A stretch of DNA of 64,000 bases from Alphaproteobacteria bacterium (GTDB taxonomy: Bacteria > Pseudomonadota > Alphaproteobacteria > Rickettsiales > JABSSG01), in the NCBI GenBank assembly GCA_030426905.1, contig JAUHXQ010000003.1, positions 128,482 to 192,481 of the forward strand. The letters run 5' to 3'. The notes under the pieces are model-generated. The model was given only the letters and a program-made list of their open reading frames with translations. It was not told the origin of the DNA and did not search any database. Positions 18,016 through 26,680 of this stretch are shown one piece after another. The stretch's first letter is position 1. Every line of letters begins with the position of its first letter. Made by a program: the position numbers and the translations under genes.

Positions 18016-18573
18016 ATGTTCAAAAAAATACCAAATTTATTGACTGCATCTAGGATTATAGTTATACCCTTTATATTAATTGCAATGTGTTTTGAACAGA
18101 GTGTTTTTAGTCATAGATTGGCTGCTATTCTGTTTTTATACGCCTGTGTCACTGACTTTTTAGATGGATTGATAGCCAGAATATATTCTATTCAATCAGA
18201 TTTTGGTAAATTTTTTGATCCCATTGCTGATAAACTACTTGTTGGGTCTGTGATATTGGTATTGGTTCATTATGACAGAGTCCATTTACTGCCTGCGATT
18301 GCAATTATATGTAGAGAAATATTAGTGTCAGGGTTGAGAGAATTTTTAGCAGAGCTAAATATCAGTGTTCCTGTGAGTAAGTTAGCTAAAGTTAAGACTT
18401 TAGTACAGATGACCGCTATATTTATATTAGTACTTGGGACTGTAGGGTCTGGAATTACGATGATTGATGTTATAGGTAGGGTAGTTTTATGGGTTGCTGC
18501 AATATTAACAATATTTACAGGGTATTTATACTTGAAGGCAAGTTACCAATATTTATTTGCAGCAAAACGATAA
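18016..18573 (+). CDS. pgsA: CDP-diacylglycerol-glycerol-3-phosphate 3-phosphatidyltransferase
   Basis: Phosphatidylglycerophosphate synthase, 185 residues, an inner-membrane CDP-alcohol phosphatidyltransferase that commits CDP-diacylglycerol to phosphatidylglycerol. The invariant D-x2-D-G-x2-A-R-x8-G-x3-D-x3-D motif is complete (DFLDGLIARIYS, then DFGKFFDPIADK). Several membrane helices follow. Its stop is seven bases before the chosen murA start, so uvrC, pgsA and murA may form one transcription unit; uvrC-pgsA adjacency is common in bacteria. Confidence 0.95.
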   Translation: MFKKIPNLLTASRIIVIPFILIAMCFEQSVFSHRLAAILFLYACVTDFLDGLIARIYSIQSDFGKFFDPIADKLLVGSVILVLVHYDRVHLLPAIAIICREILVSGLREFLAELNISVPVSKLAKVKTLVQMTAIFILVLGTVGSGITMIDVIGRVVLWVAAILTIFTGYLYLKASYQYLFAAKR

Positions 18574-18580
18574 GGCGTCT

Positions 18581-19861
18581 ATGGACAAAATAGTCATTCA
18601 TGGAGGTAATCCATTACGGGGTAGGATTAATATAAGCGGCGCTAAAAATGCTGTATTACCTATAATGGCAGCTTCAATTCTTACTAAAGACACACTTACT
18701 ATAATTAATATTCCTAAGCTTACTGATGTTGTTACAATGTCTCATTTGCTAATTAATCACGGTGTTGAGATGAGCGTTTTTGGTCAAGATATTGGAAATT
18801 ATAATAACGCTAGCTCCATGAAGCTTTGCGCCGCTAATATTATCAATTATGAAGCTCCTTATGATATAGTAAGAAAGATGAGAGCAGCTGTTCTAGTGTT
18901 AGGGCCATTATTGGCAAGATTTGGTCAGGCTAGAGTTTCGTTGCCTGGAGGATGTGCTATTGGAACTAGACCAATAGATCTGCATATTTTTGCTTTGGAG
19001 GCTATGGGTGCTAAAATAGAGTTGCATGAAGGTTATGTTGAAGCAACAGCTAAGGACGGTTTAAAAGGAGCAGAAATCACTTTTGATTCTGTTTCTGTTG
19101 GAGCAACAGAAAATATTATTATGGCTGCAACTTTAGCTTCGGGTACAACTGTGTTGCATAATGCGGCAAGAGAACCAGAAATATGTGACTTAATTTTATT
19201 GCTTAATAAAATGGGAGCTAAAATAACTGGTGCAGGAACTAGTACTGTGACTATAAAAGGAGTTTCCTCTTTGAAAGGTACAATCCATCAGGTAATAGCG
19301 GATCGTATAGAGGCTGCTACTTATGCCATTGCTGCTTTAATTACAGGAGGCGAATTAACACTTGAGAATGTTGAGTACAGTATTTTAGGCAATATTGCTG
19401 AAAAGCTAAAGCTAATTGGTGCAGCAATAGATTATAAAGATAATTTTATCACTGTAAAAAACTCTGATCATAGGTCGGCAATTGATATCACTACAGGTGC
19501 TTATCCTGGTTTTCCAACCGACATGCAAGCTCAATTTATGAGTTTATTATCGTTGACTGGTGGTATTTCTACAATTAACGAGAATATTTTTGAAAATCGC
19601 TATATGCATGTATCTGAGTTATGTAGAATGGGTGCAGATATATCAGTACAAGGTAGGTTGGCTACGATTAAGGGAGTGAAGCAACTTTTAGGCGCAGAAG
19701 TAATGGCTACTGATCTAAGAGCTTCTGTTTCGTTAGTACTGGCAGGGCTAGCAGCGCAAGGAAAAACGGTGATTAATCGTGTCTACCACATAGATAGAGG
19801 ATATGAGAATATCGAATGCAAGCTTAGTAAATGTGGAGCTGATATCGCTAGAGTTATCTAA
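18581..19861 (+). CDS. murA: UDP-N-acetylglucosamine 1-carboxyvinyltransferase
   Basis: First committed enzyme of peptidoglycan precursor synthesis, 426 residues, adding enolpyruvate to UDP-GlcNAc. The catalytic cysteine (Cys125) is in LPGGCAIGTRPIDLH, the fosfomycin target position. The start is ATG 18581 (MDKIVIHGG) with AAGG eight bases upstream; a TTG at 18557 in the same frame overlaps pgsA and is unlikely. Its presence indicates that the organism keeps at least part of the cell-wall pathway. Confidence 0.96.
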   Translation: MDKIVIHGGNPLRGRINISGAKNAVLPIMAASILTKDTLTIINIPKLTDVVTMSHLLINHGVEMSVFGQDIGNYNNASSMKLCAANIINYEAPYDIVRKMRAAVLVLGPLLARFGQARVSLPGGCAIGTRPIDLHIFALEAMGAKIELHEGYVEATAKDGLKGAEITFDSVSVGATENIIMAATLASGTTVLHNAAREPEICDLILLLNKMGAKITGAGTSTVTIKGVSSLKGTIHQVIADRIEAATYAIAALITGGELTLENVEYSILGNIAEKLKLIGAAIDYKDNFITVKNSDHRSAIDITTGAYPGFPTDMQAQFMSLLSLTGGISTINENIFENRYMHVSELCRMGADISVQGRLATIKGVKQLLGAEVMATDLRASVSLVLAGLAAQGKTVINRVYHIDRGYENIECKLSKCGADIARVI

Positions 19862-19904
19862 AAGATTGCATTTTTCAACACACTCATGAGCATACATATT
19901 ATCC

Positions 19905-19932
19905 TTGATATGGACACTATTACTGTTATATT
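19905..19932 (+). promoter_or_regulatory. candidate promoter of the unknown gene at 19969
   Basis: TTGATA (19905-19910) and TATATT (19927-19932) with 16 bases between, each matching five of six consensus positions, then AGGAGG just before the ATG at 19969. Confidence 0.45.
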
Positions 19933-19968
19933 AAAAACTGCAAACAAAAGAAACAGGAGGTATTTAAC

Positions 19969-21075
19969 ATGTCTGCAGATAGTATTTTAAAGTGTATGTC
20001 ATTTTATTATAATGATGTACAAAAAAGTAGATTAAAAGAAGATATTAAAAATTATGGAACAAATTATTGCTCTGATAAATGTCAGTGGGATGATAATAAA
20101 TACAGTACTATTGATTATGTCTTTGACAAAAATAAGCCTTTTACTGATGAAGAGAGAGAGTTGTTTAATTCAAAATTTTCTACTATTCTAAAATTTAAAC
20201 CAGTTGTTTCTGACTTTATTGATGTGCTAGAAAATTTTGTATTATCAAATAAAGAACTGATAAAAGATTATACAGAACGTTATGAAAAGATTCCTAAAAG
20301 CGACCCTTTTAAATTATTGTATGGGTATTTTTATTTTTCAAACGAATCAAGAACACATGAGATAAAAGAGAAATTTGATATTATGATGAATAATTTTTAT
20401 GAAAGTCATAAAGATCTTCTTGATGAATTCCCTAAACCTCCTGGATCAGAACATGACCCAAAAATTCAAAAATTATGGCCGTCTGCATTTGTGACTTTCG
20501 CAGATGTGGCAGTTGAAGCTGCAATATCAAAAGATAATATAATGATTCCTTTAGGAAAAATTGCTTGCTCTATTGCACAAGAAATTTCTTGGGGTGCTGA
20601 TACATTATTACATTTTGTGTATAATAATATTGATGGAAAAGGAGGGACAGGGAAACTTGACGTTATTTCACAAGCGCTTTCTTGTTTAACTCAAGAAGTT
20701 TGTATAAAATTGGATAGTTTCGATAGTAAATATGATAAAAAAACTAAAGAAATAACAGAAGGAGACCATGGTAAATTAAGTCTTCAAGGAATTAAAGAGT
20801 TTGCCATGAATCCATTGAAATTATGGAATAATTTTGATGACTTTTTACCAAATCTTAATCAAGAGCAGAAAAATGCTTTAGAGATGTTACATATAGTTAA
20901 CAATAATCCTGATCAAGCAATATGCATTAAAGGAAAATGTTCTTACTCTAACCTTATAACTATTCCACAACCTGAGAATTGTAAATCTGTATCAGAAGAT
21001 GATAGTCAGTTAAGTAAAGCTATTCATGCTTTAAAAGTTGATATTAATTCAATAGAAATATGTGACGTTTTATAG
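19969..21075 (+). CDS. hypothetical protein, 368 residues
   Basis: I do not recognise this protein. It starts at ATG 19969 after a strong ACAGGAGG ribosome site. It has no signal peptide and no clear membrane segment; it is acidic to neutral, predicted mostly helical, with about ten scattered cysteines including a C-x3-C pair near residues 34-38 (CSDKCQ). It sits immediately upstream of the T4SS operon on the same strand but has its own promoter-like sequence and a following hairpin, so it is probably a separate unit. An effector role is possible from location and style only. Confidence 0.6.
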   Translation: MSADSILKCMSFYYNDVQKSRLKEDIKNYGTNYCSDKCQWDDNKYSTIDYVFDKNKPFTDEERELFNSKFSTILKFKPVVSDFIDVLENFVLSNKELIKDYTERYEKIPKSDPFKLLYGYFYFSNESRTHEIKEKFDIMMNNFYESHKDLLDEFPKPPGSEHDPKIQKLWPSAFVTFADVAVEAAISKDNIMIPLGKIACSIAQEISWGADTLLHFVYNNIDGKGGTGKLDVISQALSCLTQEVCIKLDSFDSKYDKKTKEITEGDHGKLSLQGIKEFAMNPLKLWNNFDDFLPNLNQEQKNALEMLHIVNNNPDQAICIKGKCSYSNLITIPQPENCKSVSEDDSQLSKAIHALKVDINSIEICDVL

Positions 21076-21114
21076 ACATCATCTATTAATATTAAATGTT
21101 TTTCTAATAAATAG

Positions 21115-21135
21115 GCCTATAATTTTATTATAGGC
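21115..21135 (+). terminator. hairpin after the 368-residue protein gene
   Basis: GCCTATAAT (21115-21123) and ATTATAGGC (21127-21135) form a 9-bp stem with a 3-base loop, 40 bases after the stop codon. The trailing T tract is poor, so termination is plausible but uncertain. Confidence 0.4.
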
Positions 21136-21184
21136 TTATCGCCATATCTTTCTTATTTTCTAACAATAAAATAACAATGATAAT

Positions 21185-21210
21185 ATAAGTTACTTGTAGT
21201 AGTAACTTAT
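21185..21210 (+). promoter_or_regulatory. perfect 26-bp palindrome upstream of the T4SS operon
   Basis: ATAAGTTACT (21185-21194) and AGTAACTTAT (21201-21210) are exact reverse complements separated by six bases, 68 bases upstream of the virB8 start. The geometry fits an operator for a dimeric regulator. A 9-bp dyad with the same six-base spacer (ATAAAACTT / AAGTTTTAT) lies upstream of the 41777-42742 gene. Confidence 0.5.
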
Positions 21211-21277
21211 AGTTGCATCTATTGTAGGTGGTATGCTAACCTTTTATAAGGATTGATGCTGATATAAAAGGTATTGG

Positions 21278-22009
21278 ATGGGTTTATTTTCTTTTCTGAA
21301 AAAAAATGCACAGGAAAAAGGGGAGAAGAGTACGCAGTCTACTGGCTCTAATGTGGTAGCTGATGCTAAGAGTTGGTATGCAGATCGCTACGAGTCTCTT
21401 GTAGTGCAGCGTAACTTGTTATTCGTATTATCTATTGCAGGGTTGGTTATTATTTTAGTCTCTGTATTTTTTATAGGGAAAGTAACTATGAATAAAACTA
21501 TAGAGCCTATGGTGATAGAGATAGAGGAGAAAACTGGTATCACTAGTATAGTTAATCCTCAAAAAAATCAAACATGGACGGAAAGTAGAGCAGTTAATGA
21601 ATATTTTATTATGAAATACTTACGAGCTAGGGAAACTTATAATGTTGCGAGTTATTTGCATAATTATAACAATGTTGTTAGGGTGATGTCTTCTGGCCCT
21701 GTTTACAGTCAGTTTCGTAGTTTTATAAATAATCCTAATACTAGCCCTGTAGCTAAATATGGAGCTAATAACAGTACAGATTTAGAAATTCGCTATATAC
21801 AATATTTACCAGATACAAGTGGTGGTAAAAATGTACAAATTCAATTTGCAGTAAAAGAGCAAGCTGGTGGAAGAGCAATATATCATAAGGTTGTGACGAT
21901 GGTATGGACGTATATTGAAACGACACTTGGTTTTGATGATAGGATGATTAATCCGCTAGGCTTTCAAGTTATAGCTTATTCAGTAGCAGAGGAACGAAAT
22001 GTATCATAA
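21278..22009 (+). CDS. virB8: type IV secretion system protein VirB8
   Basis: Inner-membrane assembly factor of the T4SS, 243 residues. A short cytoplasmic N-terminus is followed by one membrane helix (about residues 46-67) and a periplasmic VirB8 domain (WTESRAVNEYFIMKYLRARETYN through YHKVVTMVWTY, described here as the family core, about residues 100-240). The ATG at 21278 has AAGG eight bases upstream. It is the first gene of virB8-virB9-virB10-virB11-virD4, the order found in Rickettsiales. Its stop overlaps the virB9 start by 11 bases. A perfect palindrome 68 bases upstream may be its operator. Confidence 0.93.
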   Translation: MGLFSFLKKNAQEKGEKSTQSTGSNVVADAKSWYADRYESLVVQRNLLFVLSIAGLVIILVSVFFIGKVTMNKTIEPMVIEIEEKTGITSIVNPQKNQTWTESRAVNEYFIMKYLRARETYNVASYLHNYNNVVRVMSSGPVYSQFRSFINNPNTSPVAKYGANNSTDLEIRYIQYLPDTSGGKNVQIQFAVKEQAGGRAIYHKVVTMVWTYIETTLGFDDRMINPLGFQVIAYSVAEERNVS

Positions 22010-22409
22010 AAATATTTTACTATTTTTGATTTTACTTTGTCATATATGTTTTCTTGGTATTTCTAAAGCTGAGGTGCCTATTGCTACTGATAGTAGGATC
22101 AAAACCTATGTGTATAATGAGAATGATGTCTATCTTCTACTAATTGATACTGGTTTTCAGTCTAGTATTGAGTTTTCACAAGGAGAAAAAATACAAACAA
22201 TTTCTTTAGGGGATTCTTATTCCTGGTCTGTAACACCGTTAGGTAACAGGATAATAATTAAACCATTAGAACCAAATGTTAGGACAAATATGATGGTTAT
22301 CACAAATCTTAGAACTTATCAATTTGATATTGTTTCTAAGTCTGATGACGCTCATCGTGATGTATCTTATGTAATAAGATTTTATTATCCTGAAGTGAAA
22401 GGGAGATAG
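21999..22409 (+). CDS. virB9: short VirB9-family protein
   Basis: A 136-residue VirB9-type protein with a cleavable signal peptide (about residues 1-24, ending near SKA), so periplasmic or at the outer membrane. It covers the N-terminal VirB9 domain (VYNENDVYLLLIDTGFQSSIEF, then RTNMMVITNLRTYQFDI) but ends where full-length homologues of about 250 residues continue into the C-terminal domain that binds VirB7 and the outer-membrane pore. The clean stop and tight spacing (virB10 begins two bases later) argue for a real short paralogue, like the second VirB9 copy known in rickettsial T4SS, rather than a broken gene. Confidence 0.85.
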   Translation: MYHKNILLFLILLCHICFLGISKAEVPIATDSRIKTYVYNENDVYLLLIDTGFQSSIEFSQGEKIQTISLGDSYSWSVTPLGNRIIIKPLEPNVRTNMMVITNLRTYQFDIVSKSDDAHRDVSYVIRFYYPEVKGR

Positions 22410-22410
22410 A

Positions 22411-23787
22411 ATGGCAGAAGAAAAAAAAAGTAATGACACTGAAATGCCTAATGAAGATGATTACGCTTCACCTGAGCAAGCGGATCCAGGTATTACAGAC
22501 AGTGATAGTGACCTTAATGCTCATCAGGGTGATGCTGATATTGAAAAAGCAGAGATAGATGTTGGTAAAGCTGCTGTTGCTAGAGATCCTAAGCAAAGTA
22601 TTGCTATAGGGGTTGTAGCTTTCGTTTTAATAGGAATTGGTGCATATTATTTTCTGTTTAGTGGCGATGATAAGGCAAAAAAGACAGATCAAAATGATTT
22701 CCCGATTCAAAAAAAAGAAAAAAAAGCGCAGCCTATTACTACTCCTCAGTTAACAGGGCAAGGAGAAATTACTTCTGCTCAAGCGATTTCACCTGAAGCG
22801 TTTAAAGCACCAGATGATTTATTGAAGGATACCTCAAAAAGTAAGAAGCCTGAAAAAGCACCAGAGCTGCCTTCACCACCAGCACCATCTTTACCTGCTA
22901 CAAGTGAGCCTGTGCAGCCGAGTCAACCTGTGCAGTTACAAATACAAACTAAATCATCTACAGAATTAGCACAGCGTAAAAATGCGAAAATGAAATCTTC
23001 AATTATGCTATCTGGGGGTAGTGGTTCTAATGAAGGGAAAGATCAGTCAGCTGGTAAAGATGCTAAACGGAATTTATCTCATACGTTTCAAGCTGAGGCG
23101 ACAAGCGCTTCAAGTAGTAAGATAACTAAAGTTGGTAATATGTCACTGCTAATTACTCAAGGAAAAATACTGGAGGCTGTTTTAGAAACTCCTGTAAATA
23201 CTAATTATCCTGGTCCGATAAGAGCGTTAGTGAGCAGAGATGTATTTTCAGAGCAAGGAGAAAATGTTTTAATACCTAAAGGTTCTAGAATTATAGGTGA
23301 GTTAAGCGGAGGGTATAAAGCTGGTCAAGATAGAATTTTAATAAAATGGAATAGAATTATCATGCCAAATGGATATGACATTATGGTTGAAGATGCTAGA
23401 GGTGCTGGTAAATTAGGAGAAATAGGAGTAGTTGGTAAAGTACATAGAGAATTCTTTAATACTATAGGAAACGCCTTGTTACTGAGCGCAATCAATATTG
23501 GTTTTGCAGCTGGAATAGAAAATGCTTTTAAAGTAAAGCCTACTCAGGAAACTACTACCACTACTACTGATGGTGCGCAAACATCTACTACGACTAATAG
23601 TCCTGTTACTCAGGCGGCAAAAGATCAAGTAAAAGACCTACAAGACGCTACTAAAGGTTGGGTCCAGAAAAACTTTGTTACTCAGCCTTATATCACTATA
23701 GACCAAGGTACTGTACTTAAAGTATTCGTAAATCAAGATATATTATTTTCTAATCGAACTTCAAGTGGGGTTAATATTATACAATGA
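22411..23787 (+). CDS. virB10: type IV secretion system protein VirB10
   Basis: Core-complex scaffold spanning both membranes, 458 residues. Order: acidic cytoplasmic N-terminus, a single membrane helix (about 64-84), a proline-rich periplasmic linker (about 140-180), and the VirB10/TrbI beta-barrel domain from about residue 240 to the end (ILEAVLETPVNTNYPGPIRA, LIPKGSRIIGEL). The region around residues 385-400 is threonine-rich. It starts two bases after virB9 and its end overlaps virB11 by four bases (ATGA), so translation is coupled. Confidence 0.95.
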   Translation: MAEEKKSNDTEMPNEDDYASPEQADPGITDSDSDLNAHQGDADIEKAEIDVGKAAVARDPKQSIAIGVVAFVLIGIGAYYFLFSGDDKAKKTDQNDFPIQKKEKKAQPITTPQLTGQGEITSAQAISPEAFKAPDDLLKDTSKSKKPEKAPELPSPPAPSLPATSEPVQPSQPVQLQIQTKSSTELAQRKNAKMKSSIMLSGGSGSNEGKDQSAGKDAKRNLSHTFQAEATSASSSKITKVGNMSLLITQGKILEAVLETPVNTNYPGPIRALVSRDVFSEQGENVLIPKGSRIIGELSGGYKAGQDRILIKWNRIIMPNGYDIMVEDARGAGKLGEIGVVGKVHREFFNTIGNALLLSAINIGFAAGIENAFKVKPTQETTTTTTDGAQTSTTTNSPVTQAAKDQVKDLQDATKGWVQKNFVTQPYITIDQGTVLKVFVNQDILFSNRTSSGVNIIQ

Positions 23788-24785
23788 TTAATTTTGCCGC
23801 ATTAGAAACTTTTTTATTACCATTTCATGCATTATTTGCAGAAGAAGGTGTATCCGAGATTTCTGTGAATACTCCTGGTGAGGCTTGGATTGAAAAAAGG
23901 GGAGAGGTACGATTAGAGAAGATTCCTGAGCTAGATTTGGAACATTTAAAAAACCTTGGCAGGTTAGTAGCTCAATCTACCGAGCAAATGGTGAGTGAAG
24001 AGCATCCTTTATTATCTGCTACTTTACCTAATGGTTACAGGATACAAATAGTATTTCCTCCGGCGTGTGAAATTGGTACTGTAGCTCTTTCAATAAGAAA
24101 AGGGTCATCTATGAAAATAACCATGGATGACTATGAAAAGATGGGAGCTTTTTCACAAACTTCAACAGGAGAGATTATAGACCCCATAGATAAAACATTA
24201 CTTGAGTATTTAAACAATAAAAATATTCGTGATTTTTTATGCACAGCAGTAAAAGCAAAAAAAAATATCATCATTAGTGGAGGTACGTCAACTGGTAAAA
24301 CAACATTTACTAATGCTGCTCTATTAGAAATACCTACTGATGAGAGACTAATTACTTGCGAGGATGCTAGGGAAATACAGCTTCCTAATCACCCTAATAG
24401 ACTGCATTTGCTTGCATCTAAAGGAGGGCAAGGTCGAGCTAAAGTTTCAATGCAACAGTTAATTGAAGCGTGTTTGAGGTTAAGGCCTGAGCGAATCATT
24501 GTTGGTGAGGTTCGCGGTGCTGAGGCATTTAGTTTCTTGCGTGCAATTAATACAGGTCACCCTGGTTCCATTTCTACAGTTCATGCTGATAGTCCGGAAA
24601 TGGCTTTGGATCAGCTAAAGATGATGGTGATGCAAGCAGGCCTGGGTTTACCTCCACAAGAAGTGAAAAACTATATTATTGCGGTTGTGGATATAGTAGT
24701 GCAGCTTAAGAGGGCTGCAAAGGGAGTCAGATATGTGTCTGAAATTTATTTTAAAGGCGATCCTAAAAGAAAGAAGTTAGGGTGA
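23784..24785 (+). CDS. virB11: type IV secretion system ATPase VirB11
   Basis: Hexameric traffic ATPase on the cytoplasmic face of the T4SS, 333 residues. Walker A is GGTSTGKTTF near residues 166-175, followed by the Asp box (ITCEDAREIQLP), Walker B region (RPERIIVGEVRG) and His box (NTGHPGSISTVHAD). It overlaps virB10 by four bases and precedes virD4 by seven. Intact. Confidence 0.96.
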   Translation: MINFAALETFLLPFHALFAEEGVSEISVNTPGEAWIEKRGEVRLEKIPELDLEHLKNLGRLVAQSTEQMVSEEHPLLSATLPNGYRIQIVFPPACEIGTVALSIRKGSSMKITMDDYEKMGAFSQTSTGEIIDPIDKTLLEYLNNKNIRDFLCTAVKAKKNIIISGGTSTGKTTFTNAALLEIPTDERLITCEDAREIQLPNHPNRLHLLASKGGQGRAKVSMQQLIEACLRLRPERIIVGEVRGAEAFSFLRAINTGHPGSISTVHADSPEMALDQLKMMVMQAGLGLPPQEVKNYIIAVVDIVVQLKRAAKGVRYVSEIYFKGDPKRKKLG

Positions 24786-24792
24786 TAATTAT

Positions 24793-26604
24793 ATGGATAA
24801 TGAGTTCAAAAATGTTCTTTCACGAATATTGGTAATAGTTTTATTAATTTTGGTTGCCATATATTTAGCAACATTACTATTTGTAGTGGCAGCTTATGGC
24901 CCAAGCTATATACAATTAAATAAACCTGGTCCTGAGTATTTAGCACGTAATTTTTCTGTAGTTTCATTTCTTTTTAAGGAGATTGCTTACTACTTTTCTT
25001 GGATGATTGATCATAAGAGAATAGTATCTTTAACAGCAAACAACTTTTTTGTTTTGAAGCTATTTGGGATTCCATTATTAGTGTTTATTGCTACTGCATT
25101 GATAATTTATTTTAGATATGGTGCATTGCAAGATTGGCAACCTTTCAAGGTGAAGGAAAAGCTACATGGTGATGCTAGGTGGGCGTCTCAAGAAGATATA
25201 AATAAGGCAGGGTTAAGAGCCAAATCTGGTATTTTACTAGGTAAAGATGGTAGAGGCTATTTTGTTGCTGCTGGTTTTCAGCATGCTTTGCTTTTTGCTC
25301 CTACTGGTTCTGGTAAAGGTGTTGGTTTTGTTATTCCCAATTTATTATTTTGGGAAGAATCTTGCTTGGTGCACGATGTTAAACTTGAAAACCACGAATA
25401 TACTAGTGGTTGGCGTGAATCTATAGGTCATAAGTGCTATGTATGGGCACCTGCGCAACCTGATGGTATTACACATTGTTATAATCCTATGGATTGGATA
25501 AGCAGTAAACCTGGGCAAATGGTAGATGATGTACAAAAAATTAGTAATTTTGTTTTACCTAAGCAGGAATTTTGGGAAAATGAAGCACGAAGTATTTTTA
25601 TGGCAGTGGTTTTATATCTTCTTGCTGTACCGGAAAGAGTCACATCTTTCGGTGAAGTAGTTAGAGTAATGAGAAGCGATGACGTTGCCTATAATTTAGC
25701 AGTAGTTCTTGATACAATAGGTAAATATATTCACCCTGTTGCTTATATGAATATTGCAGCGTTTTTACAAAAGGCTGATAAAGAAAGATCTGGTGTAATT
25801 TCAACGTTAAACTCTGGTTTAGAATTATGGGCTAATCCTTTGATTGATACAGCTACGGCAACGAGTGATTTTAATTTTGGGAAAATGAAAAAAGAGAAAA
25901 TCACTGTTTTTATAGGTGTTACTCCTGATAACTTAACTCGTTTGCAAAGATTGATGCAAATTTTTTACCAACAAGCTAGTGATATTTTAACGAGAAAACT
26001 TCCCGATGATAAAACTGAGCCTTATGGTGTATTATTTTTATTAGATGAGTTTCCAACTTTAGGTAAAATGGAGATTATTAGATCGGGGATAGCATATTTC
26101 CGAGGATATAGAGTTAGATTATTTCTCATTATTCAAGATACTCAGCAGCTGAAAGCAATATATGAAGAAGCTGGTATGAATTCATTTTTGTCTAATTCCA
26201 CTTTTAGAGTTACTTTTGCTGCTAATAATGTTGAGACAGCAAATCTTATTTCTCAGCTTTGTGGTAATAAAACTGTTGAAGCAGTATCTCAGAGTAAGCC
26301 TAAATTTTTAGACTTTAATCCAGCTAGCCGCTCTATGAATGTATCAGAAGCTCAGAGAGCTTTGTTATTACCTCAAGAGGTAATTATGCTTCCTAGGGAT
26401 GAGCAAATTGTTATTATTGAATCATTCCCTCCAATGAAATCTAAAAAAATCCGCTGGTATGAAGATAGCTTTTTTAAATCACGTATCTTACCTCCTTCTT
26501 CTATTCCCACTCAAGAACCTTATGATCCAAGCAAACTTGGTAGCGAAAGCTCAGATAATACTGATACAAAATCTGAGGAAAAGACTGATGAGGAAGAAGA
26601 TTAA
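24793..26604 (+). CDS. virD4: type IV secretion coupling protein VirD4
   Basis: Coupling ATPase that recruits substrates to the T4SS, 603 residues. Two N-terminal membrane helices (about 12-36 and 93-115) are followed by the TraG/VirD4 nucleotide-binding domain with Walker A APTGSGKGVGFV (about 169-180) and Walker B LFLLDEFPTLG. The C-terminal 40 residues are acidic and low-complexity. It is last in the operon. The ankyrin, solenoid and glycosyltransferase proteins in this window are plausible cargo, which is inference. Confidence 0.95.
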   Translation: MDNEFKNVLSRILVIVLLILVAIYLATLLFVVAAYGPSYIQLNKPGPEYLARNFSVVSFLFKEIAYYFSWMIDHKRIVSLTANNFFVLKLFGIPLLVFIATALIIYFRYGALQDWQPFKVKEKLHGDARWASQEDINKAGLRAKSGILLGKDGRGYFVAAGFQHALLFAPTGSGKGVGFVIPNLLFWEESCLVHDVKLENHEYTSGWRESIGHKCYVWAPAQPDGITHCYNPMDWISSKPGQMVDDVQKISNFVLPKQEFWENEARSIFMAVVLYLLAVPERVTSFGEVVRVMRSDDVAYNLAVVLDTIGKYIHPVAYMNIAAFLQKADKERSGVISTLNSGLELWANPLIDTATATSDFNFGKMKKEKITVFIGVTPDNLTRLQRLMQIFYQQASDILTRKLPDDKTEPYGVLFLLDEFPTLGKMEIIRSGIAYFRGYRVRLFLIIQDTQQLKAIYEEAGMNSFLSNSTFRVTFAANNVETANLISQLCGNKTVEAVSQSKPKFLDFNPASRSMNVSEAQRALLLPQEVIMLPRDEQIVIIESFPPMKSKKIRWYEDSFFKSRILPPSSIPTQEPYDPSKLGSESSDNTDTKSEEKTDEEED

Positions 26605-26680
26605 ATTACTAGTATTATAGTGAATTTGTTTTGAATAAGGGGTATTGTTTCTCGCCATTCGTCTAGAAATTTACTATTTT

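Noticed and set aside
21999..22409. virB9 considered a truncated pseudogene
   Set aside because: Signal peptide, full N-terminal domain, clean stop and tight spacing to virB10 fit the known short rickettsial VirB9 form.
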